Of a stretch of DNA of 64,000 nt, positions 8,972 to 17,077 are shown piece by piece. A model generated the notes under the pieces. The model worked only from the letters and a program-made list of their open reading frames with translations, did no database searches and was not told the DNA's origin. Position numbers and translations under genes: made by a program. How positions within the stretch are numbered: the stretch's first letter is position 1; each line of letters opens with the position of its first letter. The stretch comes from Streptomyces sp. NBC_01264 (lineage in GTDB: Bacteria; Actinomycetota; Actinomycetes; Streptomycetales; Streptomycetaceae). Where the stretch lies: positions 2,108,001 through 2,172,000 of the forward strand of contig NZ_JAPEOX010000001.1 in the NCBI RefSeq assembly GCF_026340675.1, given 5' to 3'.

Positions 8972-9591
8972 GGGCCCTGGAGGCCGGCGCCGAGGCGCTG
9001 CTGCTGGAGCTGGACTCCGGCGAGGAGGTGGCCGCGCTCCACGCGGAGCTGCTGCGCCGGCGGTACGCCGGCGACGTCGAGCTGGGCGGCGTACGGGAGA
9101 TCGTGCCGGCGGCCAGGACCGTCCTGCTGGACGGGGTACGGGAGCCGCGCGCCCTCGCGGCCCGGATCGCCCGCTGGCGGGTCCCCCCGCTCGCCCCGGC
9201 CGACGGGCCGCCCCCGGTGACGGTCGCGGTGCGCTACGACGGCCCGGACCTCGCGGAGGTGGCCGGGCTGTGGGGGGTGGCCCCCGGGGAGGTGCCCGGG
9301 ATCGTCGGCGCGATCACCTTCCGGGTGGCCTTCTGCGGTTTCGCCCCGGGCTTCGGCTACCTGACGGGCCTGCCCGCCCGCCTCCACCTCCCCCGGCGCG
9401 CGACGCCCCGTACGGCGGTACCGGCGGGCTCATTGGCCCTCGCGGGCGAGTACGCCGGGGTCTACCCGCGCTCCTCCCCCGGCGGCTGGCAGCTGATCGG
9501 ATCCACCGACGCGGTGCTGTGGGACCCGGCGCGCGAGCCTGCGGCGCTGTTCGCGCCGGGGGTGCGGGTGCGGTTCGAGGAGGCCTCGTGA
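8968..9591 (+). CDS. pxpB: 5-oxoprolinase subunit B (allophanate hydrolase subunit 1 family)
   Basis: 207-aa PxpB/KipI-like protein. It carries the family segments ITFRVAFCGFAPGFGYLTGL, LHLPRRATPRTAVPAGSLALAGEYAGVYP and SSPGGWQLIGST, typical of allophanate hydrolase subunit 1. With PxpC it is thought to phosphorylate 5-oxoproline for PxpA. The start is GTG 8968, overlapping the pxpA stop (GTGA). Its own TGA overlaps the pxpC GTG, so all three are translationally coupled. No defect is seen. Confidence 0.93.
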   Translation: MRALEAGAEALLLELDSGEEVAALHAELLRRRYAGDVELGGVREIVPAARTVLLDGVREPRALAARIARWRVPPLAPADGPPPVTVAVRYDGPDLAEVAGLWGVAPGEVPGIVGAITFRVAFCGFAPGFGYLTGLPARLHLPRRATPRTAVPAGSLALAGEYAGVYPRSSPGGWQLIGSTDAVLWDPAREPAALFAPGVRVRFEEAS

Positions 9592-10451
9592 CGGCGCTCG
9601 AGGTCGTACGGGCGGGCGCGCTGACCACCGTCCAGGACCTGGGGCGGCCCGGGTACGCCCACCTCGGCGTCCCCCGGTCGGGGGCCCTCGACACGGGGGC
9701 GCGGGCGCTGGCGAACCGGCTGCTCGGCAATCCGCCCGGGGCGGCCGTCCTGGAGACGACGGTGGACGGCGTGGCCCTGCGGGCGGTGGGCGGCGCGGTG
9801 ACGGTGGCGGTGACCGGGGCGCCCTGCGCCGTACGGGTCTGCGGGCGCCCGGTGGCCTGGGGTGCCCCTGTCCTGCTGCGCGCGGGGGCGGAGCTGGAGG
9901 TGGGCCGGGCGGAGTCGGGGATGCGCGGCTACGTGGCGGTGCGGGGAGGTTTCGCGGTCGAGCCGGTGCTGGGCAGTCGCTCGACCGACCTGCTGTCGGG
10001 CCTCGGGCCGCCGGTCCTGGCGGCGGGGGCGCTGCTGCCGGTGGGCGAGCCGGGTCCGGATCCGGTGGCCGGGGTCGATGCCCTGGCGACGCCGGGTCCG
10101 CCATCGGAACTGGTGCTTCCGCTGCGGCTGGGGCCGCGGGCCGACTGGTTCACGGCGGAGTCGGTGACGGACCGGCTGCTGCGGGCGACGTACCGGGTCT
10201 CGGCCGCCTCGAACCGCATCGGGCTGCGGACGGAGGGGCCGGCCCTGGTTCGGGCGCGGGGTGGGGAGCTGGCCAGTGAGGGGATGGTGCTGGGGGCGGT
10301 GCAGGTGCCGCCCGATGGGCAGCCGGTGGTGTTCCTCGCGGATCATCCCGTGACCGGGGGGTATCCCGTCGTGGGGGTGGTGGCGGGCTTCGCGCTGGAC
10401 GCGGTGGCGCAGGTGGGGCCGGGGGTGGCGGTGCGCTTCGTCCGACTCTGA
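9588..10451 (+). CDS. pxpC: 5-oxoprolinase subunit C (allophanate hydrolase subunit 2 family)
   Basis: 287-aa PxpC/KipA-like protein beginning VTALEVVRAGALTTVQDLGRPGY, the typical N-terminus of the biotin-dependent carboxyltransferase-like (AHS2) family. Other family segments are GVPRSGALDTGARALANRLLGN and GYPVVGVV near the end. It pairs with PxpB in the ATP-dependent 5-oxoprolinase. The start is GTG 9588, overlapping the pxpB stop. It is the last gene of the operon and is followed by a 600-base GC-rich intergenic region. Confidence 0.93.
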   Translation: MTALEVVRAGALTTVQDLGRPGYAHLGVPRSGALDTGARALANRLLGNPPGAAVLETTVDGVALRAVGGAVTVAVTGAPCAVRVCGRPVAWGAPVLLRAGAELEVGRAESGMRGYVAVRGGFAVEPVLGSRSTDLLSGLGPPVLAAGALLPVGEPGPDPVAGVDALATPGPPSELVLPLRLGPRADWFTAESVTDRLLRATYRVSAASNRIGLRTEGPALVRARGGELASEGMVLGAVQVPPDGQPVVFLADHPVTGGYPVVGVVAGFALDAVAQVGPGVAVRFVRL

Positions 10452-10571
10452 CCGGCCCCGGGGTGACTCCCCCGCCCCCGGCCGGGCCGGGCCCCGCTAC
10501 GCCCCTCCCCGCTGCGCGGGGCCACACCCTCCGCCGGAGCCCGGCTGCGACCCTGCCGCTGCGCGGGGCTT

Positions 10572-10720
10572 GTCCCCTACCCGCCCTTCCACCGTTCCCC
10601 GGGCTCCGCCCGGACCCGCGCCTCAAACGCCGGCGGGGCTGGAGAAGGTCCCCGGGCTCCGCCCGGACCCCCTGGGGCTCCGCCCCAGACCCCGGTCCTC
10701 AAACGCCGGACGGCTGAAAA
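10572..10720 (+). repeat. spacer module, core CTCAAACGCCGG (two copies)
   Basis: Two copies of a module also present at 24381-24500 and 40870-41070. The shared order is GTCCCCTACCCGCCCTTCC, then a CCGGGCTCCGCCCGGAC hairpin, then CTCAAACGCCGG(C/A)GGGGCTG. The first copy is complete; the second keeps the hairpin and core only. All copies lie in gaps at the ends of genes. Function is unknown; a terminator or RNA-stability role is possible. Confidence 0.6.
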
Positions 10721-10897
10721 GCCAAACCCCGGCCGGGGCCAAATGTCCCCCCCGGCCGGGACCGAATGCCTCCGGGCCGGGAGTGAGCTGTCTCCCGGCC
10801 GGGGTCGGGGGCTGCGGCCAGGGCCGGGGACGGGGGCGGGGGCGGGGTGGGGTGTTGGCCGGGACGTAAAGCGTGATTTGTGGCGCACAAAGAAGCC

Positions 10898-10927
10898 GCG
10901 CCCTGTCGAAAGTCGGGGACAGGGCGC
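10898..10927. terminator. hairpin between convergent genes
   Basis: Perfect 10-base-pair stem (GCGCCCTGTC / GACAGGGCGC) with a 10-base loop. An outer partial complement surrounds it: GTGATTT around 10873-10879 against AAATCA around 10930-10935. It lies between convergent genes, so a bidirectional terminator is most likely. No T-run follows, as is common in Streptomyces. Confidence 0.45.
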
Positions 10928-11054
10928 CTAAATCATGCAGTCCAGGCCGACACCCCACCCCGCCCCCGGCACCGGCCCCCACCCGCAGCCAACCCGCCGC
11001 ACAGGCCAACCCCAGCCCCGCCGGCGCTTGAGGCGCAGGGGGCCGGGGCCCCGG

Positions 11055-12461
11055 CTACACCGCCGACTCCGGGGCTATGCGGCTGCGGACCGCCGACTGG
11101 ACGTCTTCTTCCTCCGCCGGGTCGGCCGCCAGACGGCGCAGACGCGGGGCCACCCGGGCGTCGGCCGTTTCCGCGTGGCGGGCGGCCACCTCGCGGGTGG
11201 TCTCCTCGCAGTCCCAGAGGCACTCGACGGCGAAGCCCGCCGCGAAGGAGGGGTCCGTCGCCGCCAGCGCGCGTGCGGCGCGGCCGCGGAGGGCGGAGGA
11301 GGACGTCTCGCGGTAGATGTGGCGCAGGACGGGGGCCGCGCAGCCGATGCGGAGCCGGCCGGCCCCGTCGACCAGGGCGAACAGCGGCGTCGAGTCCGGG
11401 CCGGAGCCGCGGACGGTGGAGCGGAGGGCTCCGAGGACGAGAGGGGCGTCCCCGGCACCGCCCCGGGCTGCCAGGAGGGTCGCCGCAGCCGTTCCGAGGG
11501 CGTCGGGGCGCTGGACCCAGCGTCGGGCCCGTTCGGCGGCGGCGGGGCCGCACATGCGCTCGAAGGCGGCTACGGCCGGCTCGTCGCCGGCGGCTTCGAT
11601 GAGGTCCAGTACGGCCGGGTTCTCCGGCTCGGCGAGGACCAGGTGGTGCAGCGCGGTGGCGCGGGCGGCCTCTCCGGAAGCGCCGGCGGCGGCCGCCAGG
11701 ATCGCGGAGCGGTCCTCGGGGGTGGCCACGGCGGCGAGGCAGCGGGCGGCCGGGACGTGCAGGGGGGTGCCCCGGCGCAGTCCGTCGGCGGCCCAGTCGA
11801 AGACGGCCTGGACGCCCCAGCCCGGCTGGGGGCCGCGCGGGGTGAGCTGGCGCTGCCAGCGGTCGAAGGAGCCCTGTTGCCGGGCGGCGCGCAGCCGCTC
11901 GGCGTACTCGTTGGGCTGCGCAGCCTCTTCCCACAGGCACCAGGGCCGGGGCTCGTAGGCGTCGCGGACGGCCGCGGCGAGCAGCGCCTCGCCTTCGGGG
12001 GTGGCGGGGAAGCGGGCGAGGACGGGGGCGGCCAGCGAGCGCAGCCCCTCGTCGTCGTCGCGCAGGGCGAGCTCGTCGAGGGCCCAGGCCCAGTTGGCAC
12101 CCGTGGCGGCGTACCGGCGCAGCAGCATGAGCGCGTCGTCCCGGCCGTACGAGGCCAGGTGGCCCAGTACGGACAGGGCGAGGCCCGTGCGGTGGTCGTC
12201 CTCGTCGAGGACGTCGTCGACGCCGAAGAGGTGGGCCTCGATCGCGCCCAGGGGGCCGTCGAGATCCAGGTACAGGCGTGCGTAGTACAGGGAGCGGTTC
12301 TCGACCTGCCAGTCCTGGCGCGGATCGCCGGCCACGCAGTGGTTGAGGGCCTCGAGGGCCTCGTCCCTGGGAGCCGCGAGTGCGTGCAGCGTGCCGTCGC
12401 CGCGGCCGCGCTGGAGGAGACCGAGCAGGGTACCGCTCGGCGCTATGACTGGTTCGAACAT
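11055..12461 (-). CDS. HEAT-repeat protein of unknown function
   Basis: 468-aa soluble protein made almost entirely of Ala/Leu/Arg-rich helical pairs, for example TALHHLVLAEPENPAVLDLI, APVLRHIYRETSSSALRGRAARALAAT and GFAVECLWDCEETTREVAARHAE. This is the pattern of HEAT/armadillo repeats used as protein-binding scaffolds. There is no catalytic motif, signal peptide or membrane segment. The start is ATG 12461 (MFEPVIAPSG), with GAGG about eight bases upstream. It runs parallel to the ankyrin-repeat gene upstream, 378 bases away, so co-transcription is possible but not shown. Confidence 0.75.
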   Translation of the reverse strand: MFEPVIAPSGTLLGLLQRGRGDGTLHALAAPRDEALEALNHCVAGDPRQDWQVENRSLYYARLYLDLDGPLGAIEAHLFGVDDVLDEDDHRTGLALSVLGHLASYGRDDALMLLRRYAATGANWAWALDELALRDDDEGLRSLAAPVLARFPATPEGEALLAAAVRDAYEPRPWCLWEEAAQPNEYAERLRAARQQGSFDRWQRQLTPRGPQPGWGVQAVFDWAADGLRRGTPLHVPAARCLAAVATPEDRSAILAAAAGASGEAARATALHHLVLAEPENPAVLDLIEAAGDEPAVAAFERMCGPAAAERARRWVQRPDALGTAAATLLAARGGAGDAPLVLGALRSTVRGSGPDSTPLFALVDGAGRLRIGCAAPVLRHIYRETSSSALRGRAARALAATDPSFAAGFAVECLWDCEETTREVAARHAETADARVAPRLRRLAADPAEEEDVQSAVRSRIAPESAV

Positions 12462-12839
12462 GGGAATGGCCTCAAATCAAGCTGGGGACGCAACCGGGAA
12501 TCGGAATTCACAGGGCCGCGTAACAGCTTGTGAGGACGTCCGCCGTCAGGTTCCGCTCGATGTAGACCATTGCCTTCTCACTCTCGTCGGTGCTTCTCGG
12601 CCAGGGCGGCGGTCCCCCGGCAGGAGTGGGGGTCGGACACCCGTTGTGTCCTGCCCGCTCCTGCCCGTCCGTCCTGTCCGCGAATCGAATCCGACGCCAT
12701 GATGACCCAGGCGGTTTGTGCGCCGCGACCACATTTAAGGCCGCCGTGACCAACCCGTGAGGTCTGGACCGGCCGAAGAACCGGCCAGGAACCGGCCAGG
12801 CACCGGGCACGGACCGGACACGGACCGGCCAGAAGCGGA
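12462..12839. other. intergenic region with a possible 20-codon ORF
   Basis: 378 bases between two leftward genes. The only candidate coding feature is a tiny leftward ORF at 12508-12570 (MVYIERNLTADVLTSCYAAL). It has GAGAAGG only two bases before its ATG, too close for a good ribosome site. The stretch 12760-12840 is a run of ACCGG(C/A)C-like short repeats. No RNA gene is recognised. Confidence 0.3.
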
Positions 12840-13283
12840 CTAGACGGCTCCGAAAAGTTCCAGCAGGTGGGCCTTGGCGAACATGCGCGCCGTGTCCACG
12901 GCGGAGGGCGTTCCGGCGTTCGGGTCGGCCCCGCCGGCGAGCAGCGCGCGGATGACGTCCTCCTCGCCCTTGAAGACCGCTCCGGCGAGCGGGGTCTGGC
13001 CGCGGTCGTTGGCGCGGTCGGCCTCGGCTCCGCGGGCCAGCAGGGCCGTGACCGCCTCGGCGTGCCCGTGGTACGCGGCGAGCATGACGAGGGTGTCGCC
13101 GCGGTCGTTGGTGAGGTTCGCCGGGACACCCGCGTCGACGTACGCGGCGAGGGCCTCGGTCTCGCCCCGGCGGGCGAGGTCGAAGATCTTGGTGGCCAGC
13201 TCGATGACGTCCTCGTCGGGAGCGCCCGCCGAGCCCTGGGAGGCCTGGGAGTCCTGGGAGCCGTTCTCGACGTGCTCACTCAT
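12840..13283 (-). CDS. ankyrin-repeat protein
   Basis: 147-aa cytoplasmic ankyrin-repeat protein. After an acidic Gln/Ser-rich N-terminus (about 25 residues), repeats follow with the usual helix-turn-helix pattern: ARRGETEALAAYVDAGVPAN, NDRGDTLVMLAAYHGHAEAV, NDRGQTPLAGAVFKGEEDVI and a last partial repeat with GGADPNAGT. Such small proteins usually mediate protein-protein contacts; the partner is unknown. The start is ATG 13283, preceded by AAAGGCGG. The gene diverges from the small membrane protein gene at 13564. Confidence 0.85.
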   Translation of the reverse strand: MSEHVENGSQDSQASQGSAGAPDEDVIELATKIFDLARRGETEALAAYVDAGVPANLTNDRGDTLVMLAAYHGHAEAVTALLARGAEADRANDRGQTPLAGAVFKGEEDVIRALLAGGADPNAGTPSAVDTARMFAKAHLLELFGAV

Positions 13284-13463
13284 CGGTCGTACCGCCTTTC
13301 ACGGGCAGGGCTGCGCACGGCACTGCGTCCGTACGGGTGAAGCGTCAGAGTAGCGCCCGGACCTGCACATGAGAGGCACGGGCCGAGGCAATGATCACCT
13401 TGCGGCCCCTGTGCCCCCAACCCGCCAGGCGCGCCAGCCGGGATGGGCCGGTCAAGTGAAAAA

Positions 13464-13493
13464 TTGCCGAATTCACCCGTATGCACCTTTTAT
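13464..13493 (+). promoter_or_regulatory. possible promoter for the small membrane protein/FtsK-like pair
   Basis: TTGCCG (13464-13469), an 18-base spacer and TTTTAT (13488-13493) lie in a locally AT-rich patch about 70 bases before ATG 13564. Assigned by eye only. Confidence 0.3.
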
Positions 13494-13563
13494 CGCATTG
13501 ATACTTCCTGTGAGCCTGGAAGAACTGATGGTGACTGTCCCCACCCACCAGGAGAACTGACTC

Positions 13564-13758
13564 ATGGTCCTGTCCATCTCAGGTGTCGTCCTGCTCGGCA
13601 TCATCTGCTTCCTGTTCTTCAAGAAGGACGGCATGAAGCTGACGCACGCGTTCGTGTGCGCGCTCTTCGGCTTCTTCCTCGCCGGCTCCGCCATCGCCCC
13701 CAGCATCACGGCGAGCACGGCGAGCCTCGCGAGCCTTCTCGGCGGGATCAAGCTCTAG
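13564..13758 (+). CDS. small membrane protein preceding the FtsK-like gene
   Basis: 64-aa protein with two hydrophobic helices (VVLLGIICFLFF, then FVCALFGFFLAGSAIA) separated by a short basic loop (KKDGMKL). GGAG sits about ten bases before ATG 13564. It lies 51 bases upstream of an FtsK/SpoIIIE-like gene in the same direction, so an operon is likely. Small two-helix proteins next to TraB/FtsK-like genes are common in Streptomyces plasmids and chromosomes. Its function is unknown; a role as membrane partner of the neighbour is inference. Confidence 0.75.
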   Translation: MVLSISGVVLLGIICFLFFKKDGMKLTHAFVCALFGFFLAGSAIAPSITASTASLASLLGGIKL

Positions 13759-13809
13759 CGCCCGGCCCCGGCACCCACCCCGAAGCATCCACAACTCCAG
13801 GAGACGCCC

Positions 13810-15447
13810 GTGGCCCGGCGCCCACTTCCCCGCATCCTCAGCAGCGGCACCGTGTCGCTGACCCGGGGCCGCGACTTCGCTCGCACGGCCGCCGACAGCG
13901 CCACGGACGTCCTCCATCCGCTCCTCACCATCGGACGCGGCCTGCGCGTCCTGGCCTCGGCCGGGCGGCGCAAATGGTGCGACACCCCCAAGGACAAGCG
14001 TGGTCCCGCGCTCTTCCTGGGGGCCGCCTGCGTCCTCGTGGTCGCGCTCGTCCCCTACGGCCCCCTCACCGCCCTGATCACCCTCATGGCGGCGGCGGCC
14101 TGGCAGGGACGCGACCGCACCCCGGCGAAGACCGGGCCCAGCGATGCCGAGACCGAACGGCTCGGCTCCCTCTACGAAGCCCTCGTGCCGTACTTCTCCA
14201 TCCCGGAGGACCCGAGCCCCCTCTTCGCCCACGGCGGGGAGTGGGACAAGGCCTTCAGCGGCTACGAGTTCGACGAGGCGGGCCGGATCACCCGGCTCCA
14301 CATCCGCTACCCGGCCTACTTCACCGATGGCGAGGCCGCGTCACGGGCCCGGATCGAGGCATTGCTGCACGCCAAGTCCGGGCGCGGACGGGAGTATCTC
14401 TTCGACTGGGACGAGGAGGGCAACCAGCTCGACCTGAGCGTGCTGGCGGCGCTGCCGACAGGCATCGCCGCCCAGCCTTTCGTCACCTCCCCCGGTGAGA
14501 CCGTGCTCGGCTTCACCGACCCCGGCGGTGTGCAGCGCACCCTGCCCGTCCTGGACGGCGGCGAGCCCCGGGACGTCCCGCCGGTCATCTGGCGCACCGG
14601 CTCCCGCTCCGCCGAACCCCATCTGCTGGCCGTGGGCCAGCCCGGCAGCGGTACCTCCACACTGCTGCGCTCCATCGCCCTGCAGGCCCTGCGGCACGGG
14701 GGCGACGTCCTGATCGTGGAGGGCGGCGGCACCGGCGAGTACTCCTGCCTCTCCGGCCGCGCCGGCGTCCTCGCCGTGGAGTGCGGGCCGACCGGGGCGC
14801 TGGCCACCCTGGAATGGGCCGCCCGCGAGACCGAACGGCGCCTGATCGCCACCCACCGGGCCCGCGAAGCCGGCCGGCCCGCGCCCGAGGACACCCGGCG
14901 TCCGCTGTGGATCCTGCTCGACCGGCCCAGCGTGCTGGCCCACCTGGCCGCCGCCGAGGGCGCCCCCGACCCGATCGCGCAGCTCCAGGTGCCGCTGCGG
15001 CACGGGCGCGCCGCGCACGTCACCGTGGTGGTGGTCGAGCAGTTCGACCACCTGGAGCTGTTGAACGACTCCGTCTGGCAGCACACGCGGGCCCGGGCGG
15101 TGCTCGGAGCCGCCACGATCCAGCAGATCGCCGACGTCCTGGGACTGCCCCCGCACACCACGCCGACGGCGGTACTGCCGCCGGGGCGCGGGTACGCCCG
15201 GCTCGGCGCCGGTCCCGTGCACCGCCTCCAGGTCCCGGCCACCCCGGACCCGTACGACGAGGCCACCCACCCGGGGCACCGGCAGGCGGTACTGGACCTG
15301 CTGCCCGAGCGGCAGGCGCAGCCCAAGCCCGTCCCGGACCACGTCACCCCGGCCAAGCCGCTGCACATCGTCCAGCCGCCCGCCCAGGCGCAGGGCCCGG
15401 CGATCGACGCCTCGGAGATCCCCGAGGTCCCGGCGGACGCCCCGTAA
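13810..15447 (+). CDS. FtsK/SpoIIIE-like membrane protein with degenerate Walker A
   Basis: 545 aa. An N-terminal basic region is followed by a hydrophobic segment (about residues 75-100, ALFLGAACVLVVALVPYGPLTALITLMAAAA), then a cytoplasmic region and an FtsK-like nucleotide-binding fold from about residue 270. The Walker A position reads GQPGSGTST: the invariant Lys is Thr. A Walker-B-like strand LWILLDRP follows. The C-terminus is Pro/Gln-rich and probably disordered. The start is GTG 13810 with GGAG about eight bases upstream. Length and layout fit the chromosomal Streptomyces FtsK-like proteins related to conjugative TraB, but the missing lysine suggests it does not hydrolyse ATP normally. 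It follows the small membrane protein and converges on the MocR gene. Confidence 0.75.
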   Translation: MARRPLPRILSSGTVSLTRGRDFARTAADSATDVLHPLLTIGRGLRVLASAGRRKWCDTPKDKRGPALFLGAACVLVVALVPYGPLTALITLMAAAAWQGRDRTPAKTGPSDAETERLGSLYEALVPYFSIPEDPSPLFAHGGEWDKAFSGYEFDEAGRITRLHIRYPAYFTDGEAASRARIEALLHAKSGRGREYLFDWDEEGNQLDLSVLAALPTGIAAQPFVTSPGETVLGFTDPGGVQRTLPVLDGGEPRDVPPVIWRTGSRSAEPHLLAVGQPGSGTSTLLRSIALQALRHGGDVLIVEGGGTGEYSCLSGRAGVLAVECGPTGALATLEWAARETERRLIATHRAREAGRPAPEDTRRPLWILLDRPSVLAHLAAAEGAPDPIAQLQVPLRHGRAAHVTVVVVEQFDHLELLNDSVWQHTRARAVLGAATIQQIADVLGLPPHTTPTAVLPPGRGYARLGAGPVHRLQVPATPDPYDEATHPGHRQAVLDLLPERQAQPKPVPDHVTPAKPLHIVQPPAQAQGPAIDASEIPEVPADAP

Positions 15448-15459
15448 GCACTTCTGCTC

Positions 15460-16962
15460 CTACGCGACGAAGGTGCGCGGCGGCTCCGCCCCGCCGCCGC
15501 CCGCTCCGGTGGCGACCAGCCGGGCCGCGGCGGCCAGCCGGGCCGCCGCTTCCTCGGCCACCGGGCCGCCGACGGTGAACGGGAGCCGGACGTACCCCTC
15601 GAAGGCCCCGTCGACGCCGAACCGGGGACCCGAGGGAACCCGTACGCCCACCCGCTCCCCGACCTCGGCCAGCCGGGAGCCGGAGAGCCCGCCCGCGCGG
15701 GCCCACAGGGTCAGGCCGCCGAGCGGGACCCGGAACTCCCAGTCGGGCAGCTCCCGGCGGACCGCCGCCACCAGCGCGTCCCGGTTCTCCCGGGCCTGGT
15801 CGCGGCGGATCTCCACGGCCTGCTCCCAGCCCCCGGTGCGCATCAGCCAGTCCACCGCGAGCTGTTCCAGCACGGGCGTGCCCAGGTCGGCGTAGGCCCG
15901 GGCGGCGACCAGGCTGCGGATGACGTCCGGGGCCGCGCGGACCCATCCGATGCGCATGCCGGCCCAGAAGGCCTTGCTGGCGGAGCCGACGGTGATGACG
16001 GTGGAGCCGGCCGGGTCGAAGGAACAGACCGGTCGGGGCATCTCCAGCGTCGGGTCGAGCTGGAGCTCGACCATGGTCTCGTCGGCGACGAGGACGGTGC
16101 CGGCCGAGCGGGCCGCCTCCACCATCGCGCGGCGCTGCTCGTCGGAGGCCAGGGCCCCGGTCGGATTGTGGAAGTCGGCGACCACGTAGGCGAGGCGGGG
16201 GGCCGAGTCGCGCAGGACCTGGCGCCAGACGTCCATGTCCCAGCCCGTCAGCCCCTCCCCCATGGCGACCGGCACGAGGCGGACTCCGGCGGCGCGCATC
16301 AGCTGGAGGATGTTGGCGTAGGACGGGGATTCGACGGCGATCCGCTCGCCGCGGCCCGCGAAGAGGCTGCAGATGGCGTCGATGGCCCCCATCGCGCCCG
16401 TGGTGACCATGATCTGCTCGGGCATGGTCGGGATGCCGCGCTCGGTGTAGCGGTCGGCGAGCATGCGGCGCAGCGCGGGCAGCCCGGCCGGGTAGTCCCC
16501 GTGGGTGTGGGCGTACGGCGGGAGTTCCTCCAGGGCGCCCTGGACGGCCTTGGTGAGCCAAGGCTCGGGGGCGGGGAGGGCGGCGCAGCCGAGGTCGATC
16601 ATCGAGCCGAGGGACTCGGGGGGCAGCGGCTCCAGGCCGCGGGCCGGCATGGGGTTGCCGGCGGGCACGGAGGTCCAGCTGCCCGCGCCCCGGCGGGATT
16701 CGAGGAACCCCTCGCCGCGCAGGGCCTCGTAGGCGGCGGCGACGGTGGTGCGGCTGACGGAGAGGGCCACGGCCAGCTCCCGCTCGGCGGGGAGCCGGGC
16801 GGCGACGGGGATGCGGCCCTCCAGGACGAGCAGGCGGACGCCGTCGGCGAGCGTGCGGTACGCGGGCAGCTTCCGCCCGCCGGGCGGGGCGGTCCGGCCC
16901 TGCTGGGAGGTGATGAGCCGGCCGAGCTGTGCGGCACCGACGGCCGAGGTCCACTGCGCCAT
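15460..16962 (-). CDS. MocR-type transcriptional regulator (GntR HTH + aminotransferase domain)
   Basis: 500 aa. A GntR winged helix (about residues 35-100, with LPAERELAVALSVSRTTVAAAYEALRGEGFL) is joined to a fold-type I aminotransferase domain. The latter has NPTG at 266-269, ADET near 293 and the PLP lysine K330 in VGSASKAFW. MocR proteins bind PLP and usually regulate vitamin B6 or amino-acid genes; the target here is not known. The ATG at 16962 begins MAQWTSAVGA. The upstream region contains direct repeats suitable for autoregulation (listed separately). The gene is divergent from the unknown gene at 17078. Confidence 0.9.
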   Translation of the reverse strand: MAQWTSAVGAAQLGRLITSQQGRTAPPGGRKLPAYRTLADGVRLLVLEGRIPVAARLPAERELAVALSVSRTTVAAAYEALRGEGFLESRRGAGSWTSVPAGNPMPARGLEPLPPESLGSMIDLGCAALPAPEPWLTKAVQGALEELPPYAHTHGDYPAGLPALRRMLADRYTERGIPTMPEQIMVTTGAMGAIDAICSLFAGRGERIAVESPSYANILQLMRAAGVRLVPVAMGEGLTGWDMDVWRQVLRDSAPRLAYVVADFHNPTGALASDEQRRAMVEAARSAGTVLVADETMVELQLDPTLEMPRPVCSFDPAGSTVITVGSASKAFWAGMRIGWVRAAPDVIRSLVAARAYADLGTPVLEQLAVDWLMRTGGWEQAVEIRRDQARENRDALVAAVRRELPDWEFRVPLGGLTLWARAGGLSGSRLAEVGERVGVRVPSGPRFGVDGAFEGYVRLPFTVGGPVAEEAAARLAAAARLVATGAGGGGAEPPRTFVA

Positions 16963-16990
16963 GTGTTCCGGTCCACCTTCGTCGAATTGG

Positions 16991-17038
16991 CTTCTGCCGG
17001 ACCGTGACGGGCCGGTATTGGATCGCTTCTACCGGTCC
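16991..17038. promoter_or_regulatory. candidate MocR operator (direct repeat)
   Basis: Two direct copies of CTTCT(G/A)CCGG(A/T)CC at 16991-17003 and 17026-17038, 35 bases apart. Each is preceded by ATTGG at a variable distance. A further GGTCCACC lies just upstream of the regulator start (16970-16977). MocR regulators characteristically bind direct repeats near their own promoter. The site lies between the regulator and the divergent unknown gene and could control both. Confidence 0.45.
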
Positions 17039-17077
17039 AGAGTGCCACGGAGCGCTCCGCGTGAAAGAGGGAGCCTC

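Larger units (their letters stand above)
10452..11054. other. intergenic region with recurrent Streptomyces spacer modules
   Basis: About 600 bases between the ends of pxpC and the HEAT-repeat gene, with no gene. It holds two forward copies (about 10572-10642 and 10694-10720) and one inverted copy (about 11012-11037) of a spacer module with core CTCAAACGCCGG. It also has GGGCTCCGCCC-type hairpins, several CCCGGCCGGG(A/G)-type blocks (10730-10815) and one strong hairpin (listed separately). Confidence 0.7.

Noticed and set aside
12640..12740. tRNA-like fragment (CGAATCGAATCC)
   Set aside because: No acceptor stem, anticodon arm or full T-arm could be folded on either strand.
13564..15447. Integrated plasmid or conjugative element
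   Set aside because: Only the FtsK-like gene and one small membrane gene are present; no integrase, replication gene, attachment-site repeat or kil-type regulator nearby.
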